7,795 nt of DNA from Nitrososphaerota archaeon (GTDB lineage: Archaea; Thermoproteota; Bathyarchaeia; Bathyarchaeales; Bathycorpusculaceae), in NCBI GenBank assembly GCA_031260365.1, contig JAIRJY010000158.1:1-7795 (forward strand), read 5' to 3'. Shown here piece by piece: positions 1 to 5,425 of the stretch; the stretch's first letter is position 1; every line of letters starts with the position of its first letter. The notes under the pieces were generated by a model. That model made no database searches, was not told the origin of the DNA, and saw only the letters and a program-made list of their open reading frames with translations. Position numbers and translations under genes: made by a program.

Positions 1-70
1 CACTCTCGCCATTGGTTTTATGCTTGACTATTTTTTCTCTATCCTCTACAGATATGGGCCTCATTTTCAT
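1..70 (-). CDS. N-terminus of a probable HTH/transposase protein (partial, runs off left edge)
   Basis: The minus strand is open from an ATG at 70-68 to the left edge, giving 23 residues that contain MRPISVEDREKIVKHK then TNGES. This style (a short polar start, then a helix with EKIVKHK and a G-E-S turn) resembles the HTH beginning of IS630-like transposases. A TATA-like TTTAAATA lies on the minus strand at 103-96, about 26 nt upstream, which would put transcription at or next to the ATG (leaderless). A second ATG at 64-62 is preceded by GGTGAT, which matches the anti-Shine-Dalgarno, so either could be used. Too little is visible to name the family firmly; it could also be another small HTH protein. 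Confidence 0.45.
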   Translation of the reverse strand, partial: MKMRPISVEDREKIVKHKTNGES

Positions 71-95
71 CACCCATAAAATACAACACCTTATG

Positions 96-103
96 TATTT
101 AAA
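96..103 (-). promoter_or_regulatory. TATA box for the left-edge minus-strand gene
   Basis: Read on the minus strand this is TTTAAATA, an archaeal box A consensus form, about 26 nt upstream of the ATG at 70. It abuts the inverted repeat at 101-128, so a repressor could bind there. Confidence 0.4.
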
Positions 104-128
104 GTCAAGTTGCTATATACCTGACTTT
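101..128. repeat. 7-bp inverted repeat next to a TATA box
   Basis: AAAGTCA at 101-107 is the exact inverse of TGACTTT at 122-128, with a 14-nt spacer. On the plus strand the right arm runs into T-tracts (124-128, 135-139, 141-146), so it could be a hairpin terminator for a gene left of the window. On the minus strand it sits immediately upstream of the TATA box, so it could equally be an operator or part of an insertion-sequence end. Apart from the two TATA boxes and this repeat I see no gene in 71-313; open frames there are T-rich and unlike coding sequence. Confidence 0.35.
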
Positions 129-270
129 TTAATCGTTTTTATTTTTTGGATTTGTTTGGGGCTGGACCGTACTTGGTTGACTATGAGTTCTATTTTTTAT
201 GCTGTTTAGACCGCTTGTTTGGCTGAGTTGGTCGACAACCAAATGAGCACATCCGACTTTGTTTTTCTCC

Positions 271-280
271 TTTTTAAAAA
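271..280 (+). promoter_or_regulatory. Probable promoter (TATA box) of the VirD4-like gene
   Basis: TTTTTAAAAA lies about 38 nt before the TTG start at 314. Archaeal transcription starts roughly 25 nt beyond the box centre, so the transcript would begin near 300 with a leader of about a dozen bases consisting mainly of the AGGAGGT at 301-307. Confidence 0.4.
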
Positions 281-300
281 GAGAGAACATTACTACCAAT

Positions 301-307
301 AGGAGGT
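301..307 (+). promoter_or_regulatory. Strong ribosome binding site that fixes the TTG start
   Basis: AGGAGGT is fully complementary to the archaeal 16S rRNA 3' end and sits 6 nt before TTG 314. It supports TTG as the true start, since no ATG or GTG is equally well placed. Confidence 0.75.
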
Positions 308-313
308 TCACAT

Positions 314-2785
314 TTGAATAGTCAAAGCCCAAATCCAAAATCAATAAACAAACCAAGACCTCATGTGTTGGGTGTTGATGCTGAGGTGGACCCTGTTATT
401 GGTAAGAAGTTAAAGCGTGGTATCTATGCGGCAGATCGTATTCATTCTCTGGTTATGGGTTTTCCGGGGTCGGGTAAAACACGTTTTCTTTTGTCTTTGA
501 TTAAGCAACATATTGATTGTGGGGAGGGTTTTATGGTGTTGGATTCTCATAGTGATCTTACACAACTTGTTTTGTCTCATATTCCGCCTGAGCAGTGGGA
601 CCGGGTTGTTTACATTAATCCTTGGTCTGCTTTTGAGAACAAGTTTGGTAATCGGGTGGTGCAGATTAATTTTTTGGAGCATCATGATCCGTATCAGCGT
701 GATGTGGTGGCTCGTATGTTTATGGATAATCTTGAGAAAATTTACGAACGCTGGTGGGGACCACGCCTTGATATGATCCTGCTAAACGCCCTATACCTGC
801 TTATGGAGAAAGAATCCGCAAAACTACCTGATTTGTACAAGGTTCTTTCTGATCCAGATTTCCGTGAGGTGCTTCTTTCTAAGTGTAGGGATTATAATGT
901 TAGGACGTTTTGGACAAAGCAGTATGAGAGTATGCCCAAGGATGCCTCTATAGCTGTCTTGACTAAGTTGTATCGTTTGGTTCAGGAGAGGATTATTGTG
1001 CCTATGTTTATGGCTGAGAAGAGTTGTATTGATTTTCGTGAGGCTATGGATAAGAAGAAAATTGTGATTGTGGATTTGCCTGAGGGTAGAATTACAACGG
1101 ATATTGCCAACTTTTTAGGCAGCCTAATCCTCTCAGCCACATACACTGCGGCTATGTCACGTGAAGATACGCCAGAGGGGGATCGTGAGCCGTTTTTTGT
1201 GTATGTGGATGAGGCGTATCGTTATACAACAAAGAGCATTTCAGAAACCCTACAGTCACTACGTAAGTTCAAAGTCTACATGACCATAGCAAGTCAATAC
1301 ATTGAACAATATCGCAAAGACATCCAAGCCGCCATCACCCAAACCTGCGAAACAATCATTTCTTTTAGGGTTGGAGAGGATACCGCTCGTGTATTGGAAA
1401 AGTTTTATCCTAAGGCTTATGGGTATCAGACTTTGATGAATCTGCCCCGGCACTTGTTTTTTGTTTCAACGCCCTTTTGTGGAAATCGTGAATATCAAGT
1501 TCTACAAACAATAGACCACCAAACAGGCCCAAATAACCTTGATGACGTAATCAAACACAGTCTAAAAAACTGTGGTCGCGTGGTTGATGTTGATGAGTTG
1601 ATGGGTCAAGTAAAAACGTGTTCGGTGCAGCGTGAATTTTTAGACTGGCCAGTAACCCCTGCGGAGTGGGTGATTCTGCTTACAGTTCGCTTAAATGGGG
1701 GTTCCATTGACGAAGAAACCCTGCAAAAACACCTCATGCATGAACCAACCAAACCTAAACCATATGTGCTGTCTGAGTTGGGGTTTGTTAATGCTTTGAA
1801 GAATCTTACGGTTGATAATGCGAAGCGTGATGCTTGGCTATTTTTTAAGGATGAAACGGTGCGTCAGTTGCGTGAGGAGTCTTTTGCGTATGGTAAAAAA
1901 ACGCTTACGGCTAGAGATGTACGTACGCGTTTTTGGCGTTTGGATTTGAGTGATCGTAGGGCTAAGCGTTTGTTGGATGTTTCTTTTCGGGGTGAGAAGG
2001 CGGGTGGGGTTGAGCATATTTCGGCTATTATGGCTCAGCGGAAGATTTATTGGCAAAACGGCTGGATCGTGCGTGTAGATGATGGGGAGACCGATGAGAG
2101 TTTGGCGGATCTTTATGTTACACCTACTTTGCCTGCTTCAAGGGTTGAGGGTGCTAAGGGGTTTATTGATCATTCTTGTTGGGATTACCCGCGAAGCTTT
2201 GCAGTCGAGGTCGAATGCTACCCACAGAGACACTGGGAACGCTTAGAGAGCAACTATAGACGCAATCGAAAGATGGGTTTTCCAACGGTCTTTATCGTAC
2301 CCAGCCAAACCGATGAGAAAAAACTACAAGAAAAACTTTTGGAATGGAACGCCACCTTAGTAGCTAATTCAGCAAGATTTGAAGCGGATCATCCTGAAAT
2401 GGCAACTATTGAAATCGTAAATATGCTCAGCAACCAACCAAACAATGCCTCTAAGGATGGTCAACCTCTCAAAGAGGAACGGGTGGTTGAGCAGCCTTTT
2501 GAAGTAGTTAATCAAGCTTTAGAGTCTTTTACAGAACCAGCTAAGACTTCTTTAGACAAGGGTTGCGAGCAGGTTATAGAAGGTACACCAAAGGAACACT
2601 TGATACTAACACTTGTGCGTGAGGGTTGGCATTTCAGACTTAAAACCATAAACGGCAAAAGTTACCTTTGCGCAAGAACATTCAAAGAAGAACGCAGTTT
2701 AGGCTTATTTGACGAAGAAACAAAACATATAGTTGAAAAACACAACCTCAAAGTCAACGGTTTCAACGAAAACCAACAAGGCTAA
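314..2785 (+). CDS. VirD4/TraG-type conjugation coupling ATPase with a C-terminal extension
   Basis: A P-loop ATPase of the VirD4/TraG/HerA class, which couples DNA to a type IV secretion channel and pumps it by ATP hydrolysis. Visible motifs: Walker A GFPGSGKT at residues 49-56; a core strand IVIVDLPEG at 250-258; Walker B FFVYVDEA at 294-301 (D299, E300); a sensor-like strand TIASQYIEQ near 324-332; and RVGEDTARVLEKFYP at 352-366, typical of this family. No transmembrane segment is evident at the N-terminus, unlike membrane-anchored VirD4, so membrane attachment may need a partner. Residues 440-590 contain likely winged-helix material. Residues 615-665 (D619, D624, then AVEVE with E632 and E634, ending in a hydrophobic VFIV strand) resemble a PD-(D/E)XK or replication-relaxation fold. 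Residues 760-823 form a small separate module (GKSYLCAR, then ERSLG). The extension makes it longer than a plain coupling ATPase. Codon choice switches repeatedly between G/T-rich and A/C-rich blocks. Confidence 0.85.
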   Translation: MNSQSPNPKSINKPRPHVLGVDAEVDPVIGKKLKRGIYAADRIHSLVMGFPGSGKTRFLLSLIKQHIDCGEGFMVLDSHSDLTQLVLSHIPPEQWDRVVYINPWSAFENKFGNRVVQINFLEHHDPYQRDVVARMFMDNLEKIYERWWGPRLDMILLNALYLLMEKESAKLPDLYKVLSDPDFREVLLSKCRDYNVRTFWTKQYESMPKDASIAVLTKLYRLVQERIIVPMFMAEKSCIDFREAMDKKKIVIVDLPEGRITTDIANFLGSLILSATYTAAMSREDTPEGDREPFFVYVDEAYRYTTKSISETLQSLRKFKVYMTIASQYIEQYRKDIQAAITQTCETIISFRVGEDTARVLEKFYPKAYGYQTLMNLPRHLFFVSTPFCGNREYQVLQTIDHQTGPNNLDDVIKHSLKNCGRVVDVDELMGQVKTCSVQREFLDWPVTPAEWVILLTVRLNGGSIDEETLQKHLMHEPTKPKPYVLSELGFVNALKNLTVDNAKRDAWLFFKDETVRQLREESFAYGKKTLTARDVRTRFWRLDLSDRRAKRLLDVSFRGEKAGGVEHISAIMAQRKIYWQNGWIVRVDDGETDESLADLYVTPTLPASRVEGAKGFIDHSCWDYPRSFAVEVECYPQRHWERLESNYRRNRKMGFPTVFIVPSQTDEKKLQEKLLEWNATLVANSARFEADHPEMATIEIVNMLSNQPNNASKDGQPLKEERVVEQPFEVVNQALESFTEPAKTSLDKGCEQVIEGTPKEHLILTLVREGWHFRLKTINGKSYLCARTFKEERSLGLFDEETKHIVEKHNLKVNGFNENQQG

Positions 2786-2835
2786 CTTGCCTTCCTATTC
2801 CAGCTCAGCTTAAGTGTAACCAAATCTAAAGAAAA

Positions 2836-2884
2836 CCTGATTTACCACAAATATAAGCAATAAAAAATCAGATACAATTTTTTT
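2836..2884 (+). terminator. Hairpin plus T-tract after the VirD4-like gene
   Basis: CTGATTT at 2837-2843 pairs with AAATCAG at 2865-2871 (7 bp, 21-nt loop), followed by seven T residues at 2878-2884. Archaeal termination needs mainly the oligo-T, which is present about 90 nt after the stop codon at 2785. Confidence 0.45.
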
Positions 2885-2889
2885 ATTTA

Positions 2890-3256
2890 TTACTCTGCTA
2901 CCGATTCACTATCAGTCAAACGTTTCACATCACAATTGTGTAGTTAGCAACGACACAATTTGTTCATTGCCGAATTTTTAACAAAATACATCATTATGCG
3001 AATTTTTTCTATAGATGTTCTGCCAGATGTTTCTTCTAATTGTCGTGTTAATGAAACGACAATTTATTTGCCATAGTCAGCACGTTTATTCTTGTTTACT
3101 GCCCATAGCCACCTTTTGTTGAACCTACATGTTCAATCAACCTAACGTTTCTATCGCTGAAATATGAGCATGTACATTATGTGGAGCAAATCCTATTTCT
3201 TTACCTAACATTTTTGCAGTAATTTTCGAATTACCACGCATCAGCTCAAGAACTAA
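2890..3256 (-). pseudogene. Broken winged-helix DNA-binding protein gene
   Basis: Protein-like sequence can be followed along the minus strand only by changing frame. 3253-3140 reads VLELMRGNSKITAK then MLGKEIGFAPHN and ends IETLG before a TGA. A shift of one base continues from 3140 with LIEHVGSTKGGYG, a typical winged-helix recognition helix and wing, to a TAA at 3098-3096. A third frame from 3099 to 2890 reads VNKNKRADYGK, stop, IVVSLTRQLEETSGRTSIEK and onward, with a second in-frame stop before the final TAA at 2892-2890. So there are at least two frameshifts and two nonsense codons in about 120 codons. The first shift is explained by a single lost T. The 5' end is missing exactly where the insertion-sequence remnant begins at 3257. 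It probably regulated transcription of the element or host; no start or promoter remains. Confidence 0.6.
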
Positions 3257-3602
3257 GTAGTGTCATAAGTTAAGTTGTGTGTGGTTTTCTGTGAAAGGTT
3301 CAAGGTATGTGGTCTGTTCAACAATATTTTTTGGTATAAGCCCAAGTTTTCGGGTGGCAAAAAATTTTTCTGTTTATCAAATTATGTTAATAAAGCACTT
3401 CATGACACCACCGAACTCTACCCTGCAAAACCGTTCCCCCCTAATTATTTTATTACGATGGTTATTACGATGGTTATTACGATGCTCGGTGAATACCTTT
3501 GTAGCTAATGGTTTCTTTGAAGTATTTGAGGACTAAATCAACGACTTTATCAGCTATTGTTATCAGTGGATCATAGATTTCGTTTTGAATTATTTTCACT
3601 AC
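3257..3602 (-). mobile_element. Internally deleted insertion-sequence-like remnant with degenerate terminal repeats
   Basis: The left end (3257-3277, GTAGTGTCATAAGTTAAG...) and the inverted right end (3602 downward, GTAGTGAAAATAATTC...) share GTAGTG and a gapped ATAA-TT core. Two coding-like minus-strand fragments sit between them. 3599-3477 starts GTG and reads IYDPLITIADKVVDLVLKYF then KETISYKGIHRAS, stop. 3373-3263 reads FFATRKLGLIPKNIVEQ then TTYLEPFTENHTQLNL, with its TGA inside the left terminal repeat, as is usual when a transposase ends at an element end. The middle (roughly 3374-3476) is broken by stops, so the catalytic core appears deleted. I could not place the family, and no target-site duplication is visible. 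Plus-strand open frames over 3275-3536 are shadows. Confidence 0.4.
3452..3484. repeat. 12-bp tandem repeat, 2.75 copies
   Basis: ATTACGATGGTT occurs at 3452-3463 and 3464-3475, and its first nine bases again at 3476-3484. It lies inside the insertion-sequence remnant, just where the N-terminal fragment of the transposase-like frame is interrupted. The unit is a multiple of three, so expansion alone would not shift the frame. Slipped-strand duplication is the simplest origin. Confidence 0.85.
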
Positions 3603-3612
3603 ATATATTATA
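3603..3612 (+). promoter_or_regulatory. TATA box for the DUF433 gene
   Basis: ATATATTATA begins one base outside the right end of the insertion-sequence remnant and lies about 50 nt before ATG 3663. It predicts a transcript start near 3632 and a leader of about 30 nt. The remnant may therefore have reset the upstream regulation of this gene. Confidence 0.4.
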
Positions 3613-3662
3613 CGGGTTAGTGTAGTAGACTATTGTTTAATTGGGTGAGTGTAGTGGAGTTA

Positions 3663-3857
3663 ATGGATAGGATATCGGTAAATCCTAATGTTATGGTGGG
3701 TAAACCTGTTATAAGGGGCACTCGTATTCCAGTTCAGTTTATTGTAAAGCTTTTGGCAAACGGTGTAACTGAAGAAGAAATACTAACGGAATATTACCCC
3801 GATTTAGTAAAAGAAGACATAAAAGCCGCTCGCTTATACGCATCGAATTCTCTTTAG
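3663..3857 (+). CDS. DUF433 protein (antitoxin-like, VapB-type)
   Basis: A 64-residue protein with the DUF433 signature: an N-terminal DRISVNPNVMVGKPVIRGTR, then IPVQFIVKLLANGVTEEEIL and a closing DIKAARLYA helix. The family is a short HTH-like fold. Many members lie directly upstream of a PIN-like DUF5615 toxin gene and are taken to be antitoxins and autoregulators; some stand alone. I chose ATG 3663 because known members begin MDRI-; a TTG at 3633 would add ten residues of poor match. A GGAG at 3656-3659 is close to the ATG, so ribosome binding is weak or atypical. No PIN-like partner follows: the next gene is on the opposite strand and converges. It is therefore an orphan antitoxin, or one acting on a toxin elsewhere. 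Confidence 0.8.
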   Translation: MDRISVNPNVMVGKPVIRGTRIPVQFIVKLLANGVTEEEILTEYYPDLVKEDIKAARLYASNSL

Positions 3858-3915
3858 TTACAAATACTCATCAAAAACTTATTTGGGAAACAAAAGACCG
3901 GCGGTATCTTAAAAT

Positions 3916-4434
3916 TCAATTTTTGATTCTACTGAAAGTAAAAACATAAAGATATTCCAATTCGATATATCTCTGCAAGAATTTTTGGTTTTCCTCTGCG
4001 TGTTCGATAATGGTTAAACGTCCTTTTTGTCCATCGCAAATGGTTACAAAATATTTAAGCGCATCTAAACCTAAAAGACTAACAGCGTCAGTTACAATAC
4101 TTGACACTGAAACAACTATGTCTTTTGCAAAAGGCAAAATAAACCCTTGCCCATCAATTGTCTGTATAGTGCCAAGGCAACTATAGATCATGCGAGTTTT
4201 TCCATCTGCCAACTCTACTGTATCCATAGTTAATTTTACGCCTTTTGATTTTAGATAATTCATAGATATATCAGCAATAAAAACTCCTGTAGAACAAGCG
4301 GTATCAACAGCGCAGGTAATGTTAAAGATTATCGGTTGTCCAGATGGGTTATTTATTTTTCCAATTACTGAGACACATGGTTTGCCGTCGAGGTAGTCTT
4401 TTTTCTTTACTATTGCTTTGGCTTGCTTTGTCAA
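3916..4434 (-). CDS. Retropepsin-like (clan AA) aspartic protease
   Basis: 172 residues. The active-site motif AVDTACSTG is at 42-50 (catalytic D44), a variant of the retropepsin D-T-G-A-S/T with alanine in place of the usual glycine after D-T. The flap-side segment VELADGKTRMIYSCLG is at 73-88, and the hydrophobic-hydrophobic-glycine motif LLGLDALKYF at 120-129. One such half enzyme must dimerise to form a complete active site. There is no signal peptide or transmembrane segment, so it should be cytoplasmic. The TTG start at 4434 is supported by AGGT at 4446-4443, 8 nt upstream. The gene follows the DUF5678-like gene by 20 nt on the same strand, so the two are probably co-transcribed. The substrate is unknown. 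The alanine substitution near the catalytic aspartate is worth noting, although activity cannot be judged from sequence. Confidence 0.75.
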   Translation of the reverse strand: MTKQAKAIVKKKDYLDGKPCVSVIGKINNPSGQPIIFNITCAVDTACSTGVFIADISMNYLKSKGVKLTMDTVELADGKTRMIYSCLGTIQTIDGQGFILPFAKDIVVSVSSIVTDAVSLLGLDALKYFVTICDGQKGRLTIIEHAEENQKFLQRYIELEYLYVFTFSRIKN

Positions 4435-4454
4435 ATAGGATGACCTGTAGCTGA

Positions 4455-4790
4455 TTAGGGTACTTTCCAGATGAATAGTTGGGTTGGGAAGTCTTTTTCT
4501 TGAATTTTCGTAAGAAGGTCATATTTTGTGTTTTCTGTGGCTACGATTTTGCCGTCGGATAATTGTATGGCGACGTACTGGCCTATTTTTGGTGAGTAAA
4601 ATTTTATAGAAGTTTCAGCAATTTCCTTAAATAAGGGTACATATTCGTCATTAAGTAATTGGTTGCATTGTGCTTTTCTAATTTTCGCTTTAGTGGCAGA
4701 AGAAAATTGGGGCACACACGTGTTTGATTTTTCGCCGTTTTGGTTATACAGGTTATCAGAGATTGTTATGTTATTACCCTCCAGGTGCAA
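4455..4790 (-). CDS. DUF5678-like small protein, partner of the aspartic protease
   Basis: 111 residues if read from TTG 4790. The C-terminal half carries the DUF5678-type pattern: IGQYVAIQLSDGKIVATENT at 69-88, a helix DLLTKIQEKD, and a final strand FIWKVP. The N-terminal 45 residues are polar and lysine/asparagine-rich with no recognisable domain. Members of this family occur next to retropepsin-like proteases elsewhere, which fits the 20-nt spacing here; the biochemical role is unknown. The start is unclear. TTG 4790 has no ribosome binding site but lies about 25 nt after a TATA box, as for a leaderless message. A good GGAGGG lies inside the frame and is 7 nt before an ATA codon (residue 8), as if an ATG there had mutated. 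GTG at residue 26 is another option. Confidence 0.6.
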   Translation of the reverse strand: MHLEGNNITISDNLYNQNGEKSNTCVPQFSSATKAKIRKAQCNQLLNDEYVPLFKEIAETSIKFYSPKIGQYVAIQLSDGKIVATENTKYDLLTKIQEKDFPTQLFIWKVP

Positions 4791-4810
4791 TACGATATTG
4801 AGAGTTAACC

Positions 4811-4818
4811 AATTTAAA
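4811..4818 (-). promoter_or_regulatory. TATA box for the DUF5678-like/protease operon
   Basis: TTTAAATT on the minus strand is centred about 25 nt upstream of TTG 4790, so transcription should start at or next to that codon. One promoter would serve both minus-strand genes. Confidence 0.45.
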
Positions 4819-4880
4819 CGTATATTTTGGAAGTATTAAAATCTGCTATCTACTTTAAACTTAAACTGTGTGTTTTAGCT

Positions 4881-4898
4881 GTTTTGGGGGTTTTAAAT
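4881..4898 (+). repeat. Copy 1 of GTTTTGGGG(G)TTTTAAAT
   Basis: GTTTTGGGGGTTTTAAAT recurs at 6433-6449 with one G fewer. The two copies are in the same orientation and bracket the ardA region. The TTTTAAAT end is TATA-like and could drive rightward transcription; in this copy no start codon with a recognisable gene follows closely. Between 4800 and 4980 I otherwise see no gene. Confidence 0.6.
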
Positions 4899-4983
4899 AG
4901 TTCTGTGTATATGATGGGTGCTTCCTTTGTGGAACTCTTGTCTGTTGACTGCTGGCCGGCATTAAGGCATAATTAATATCCAT

Positions 4984-5053
4984 GGGAAAAACCCGTTTTT
5001 CTTCTTAGTACAAACTCTATTTGTTGTCAAAAAATCTAAAAACTAAGAACGGG
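4984..5053. repeat. Inverted repeat at the left border of the A+C tract
   Basis: TTCTTAGT at 5002-5009 is the exact inverse of ACTAAGAA at 5042-5049 (8 bp, 32-nt loop). Outside the stem lie CCCGTT (4992-4997) and AACGGG (5048-5053), so an extended but gapped hairpin is possible. A small GGG-AAAAA-CCC palindrome (4984-4994) lies at its left foot. Confidence 0.5.
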
Positions 5054-5109
5054 AAAACGCTAAAAACAGCTTATCTGCACAAAACACTACGGGAAAACAC
5101 CAGCAAACA
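5053..5109 (+). repeat. 57-bp imperfect direct repeat, copy A
   Basis: Copy A (5053-5109) aligns without gaps to copy B (5217-5273). Shared blocks include TGCACAAAA and GGGAAAACACC, the same flanking A-runs and a closing CAAACA. The two GGGAAAAC motifs at 5091 and 5255 are at matching places in the two copies. The copies start 164 bp apart. Confidence 0.6.
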
Positions 5110-5216
5110 ACAAACAAACCAATAACCACAGCCAATACAACCAAACAAGCCTAAAACAAAACAGAAAAAAGCAAGCATAAAATGGGAAAAACAGAAAAAC
5201 AAACAACAACAAACAA

Positions 5217-5273
5217 GAAAACACCAAAAACCGCTCATTTGCACAAAATATAGTGGGAAAACACCGACAAACA
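5217..5273 (+). repeat. 57-bp imperfect direct repeat, copy B
   Basis: Partner of 5053-5109. This copy has ATATAG where copy A has CACTAC, creating a weak TATA-like AAAATATA (5245-5252) about 175 nt before ardA. Minus-strand open frames across 5071-5293 encode only a Cys/Phe/Leu/Val run and are low-complexity shadows, so no gene is called here. Confidence 0.55.
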
Positions 5274-5411
5274 CAAAAACAAACCCAAACCAACCAACTG
5301 ACCCCTACAAACCCAAATCACACACATTCCTATGCAAACTATACCAAACAAAGCACCTACCCCCGCCAACCAGCCTCAAGATTCCACAGAAGCACAAACA
5401 ACCAAACAAAA

Positions 5412-5417
5412 GAGGAG
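5412..5417 (+). promoter_or_regulatory. Ribosome binding site of ardA
   Basis: GAGGAG is 8 nt upstream of ATG 5426 and is the only G-rich run in the last 150 bases of the A+C tract, so it stands out from an unstructured leader. Confidence 0.7.
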
Positions 5418-5425
5418 ACATAACA

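Larger units (their letters stand above)
4984..5261 (+). repeat. Array of five GGGAAAA motifs
   Basis: GGGAAAA begins at 4984, 5051, 5091, 5184 and 5255, each followed by A or C. In the G-poor stretch from 4980 to about 5420 these are the only GGG trinucleotides I find. Spacings are 67, 40, 93 and 71 bases, so they are not helically phased like classical iterons. They could be binding sites of an element-encoded initiator or regulator. Confidence 0.6.

Noticed and set aside
12..356. A plus-strand frame at 12-209 and a minus-strand frame at 129-356
   Set aside because: Both are T-rich or Asn/Gln-rich shadows across promoters; the second overlaps the strong ribosome binding site and start of the VirD4-like gene.
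3275..3536. Two overlapping plus-strand frames of 77 and 85 residues
   Set aside because: They lie opposite the coding-like minus-strand fragments of the insertion-sequence remnant and include the tandem repeat (ITMVITM and RWLLRWLL runs); no start signal or family resemblance.
5071..5293. Two minus-strand frames of 67 and 68 residues rich in Cys, Phe, Leu and Val
   Set aside because: They are the reverse reading of the A+C-rich tract, low in complexity, overlap each other in different frames, and lack ribosome binding sites.
4980..5425. CRISPR array
   Set aside because: Repeats are only two diverged 57-bp copies plus a 7-bp motif at uneven spacing; there are no regular repeat-spacer units and no cas genes.
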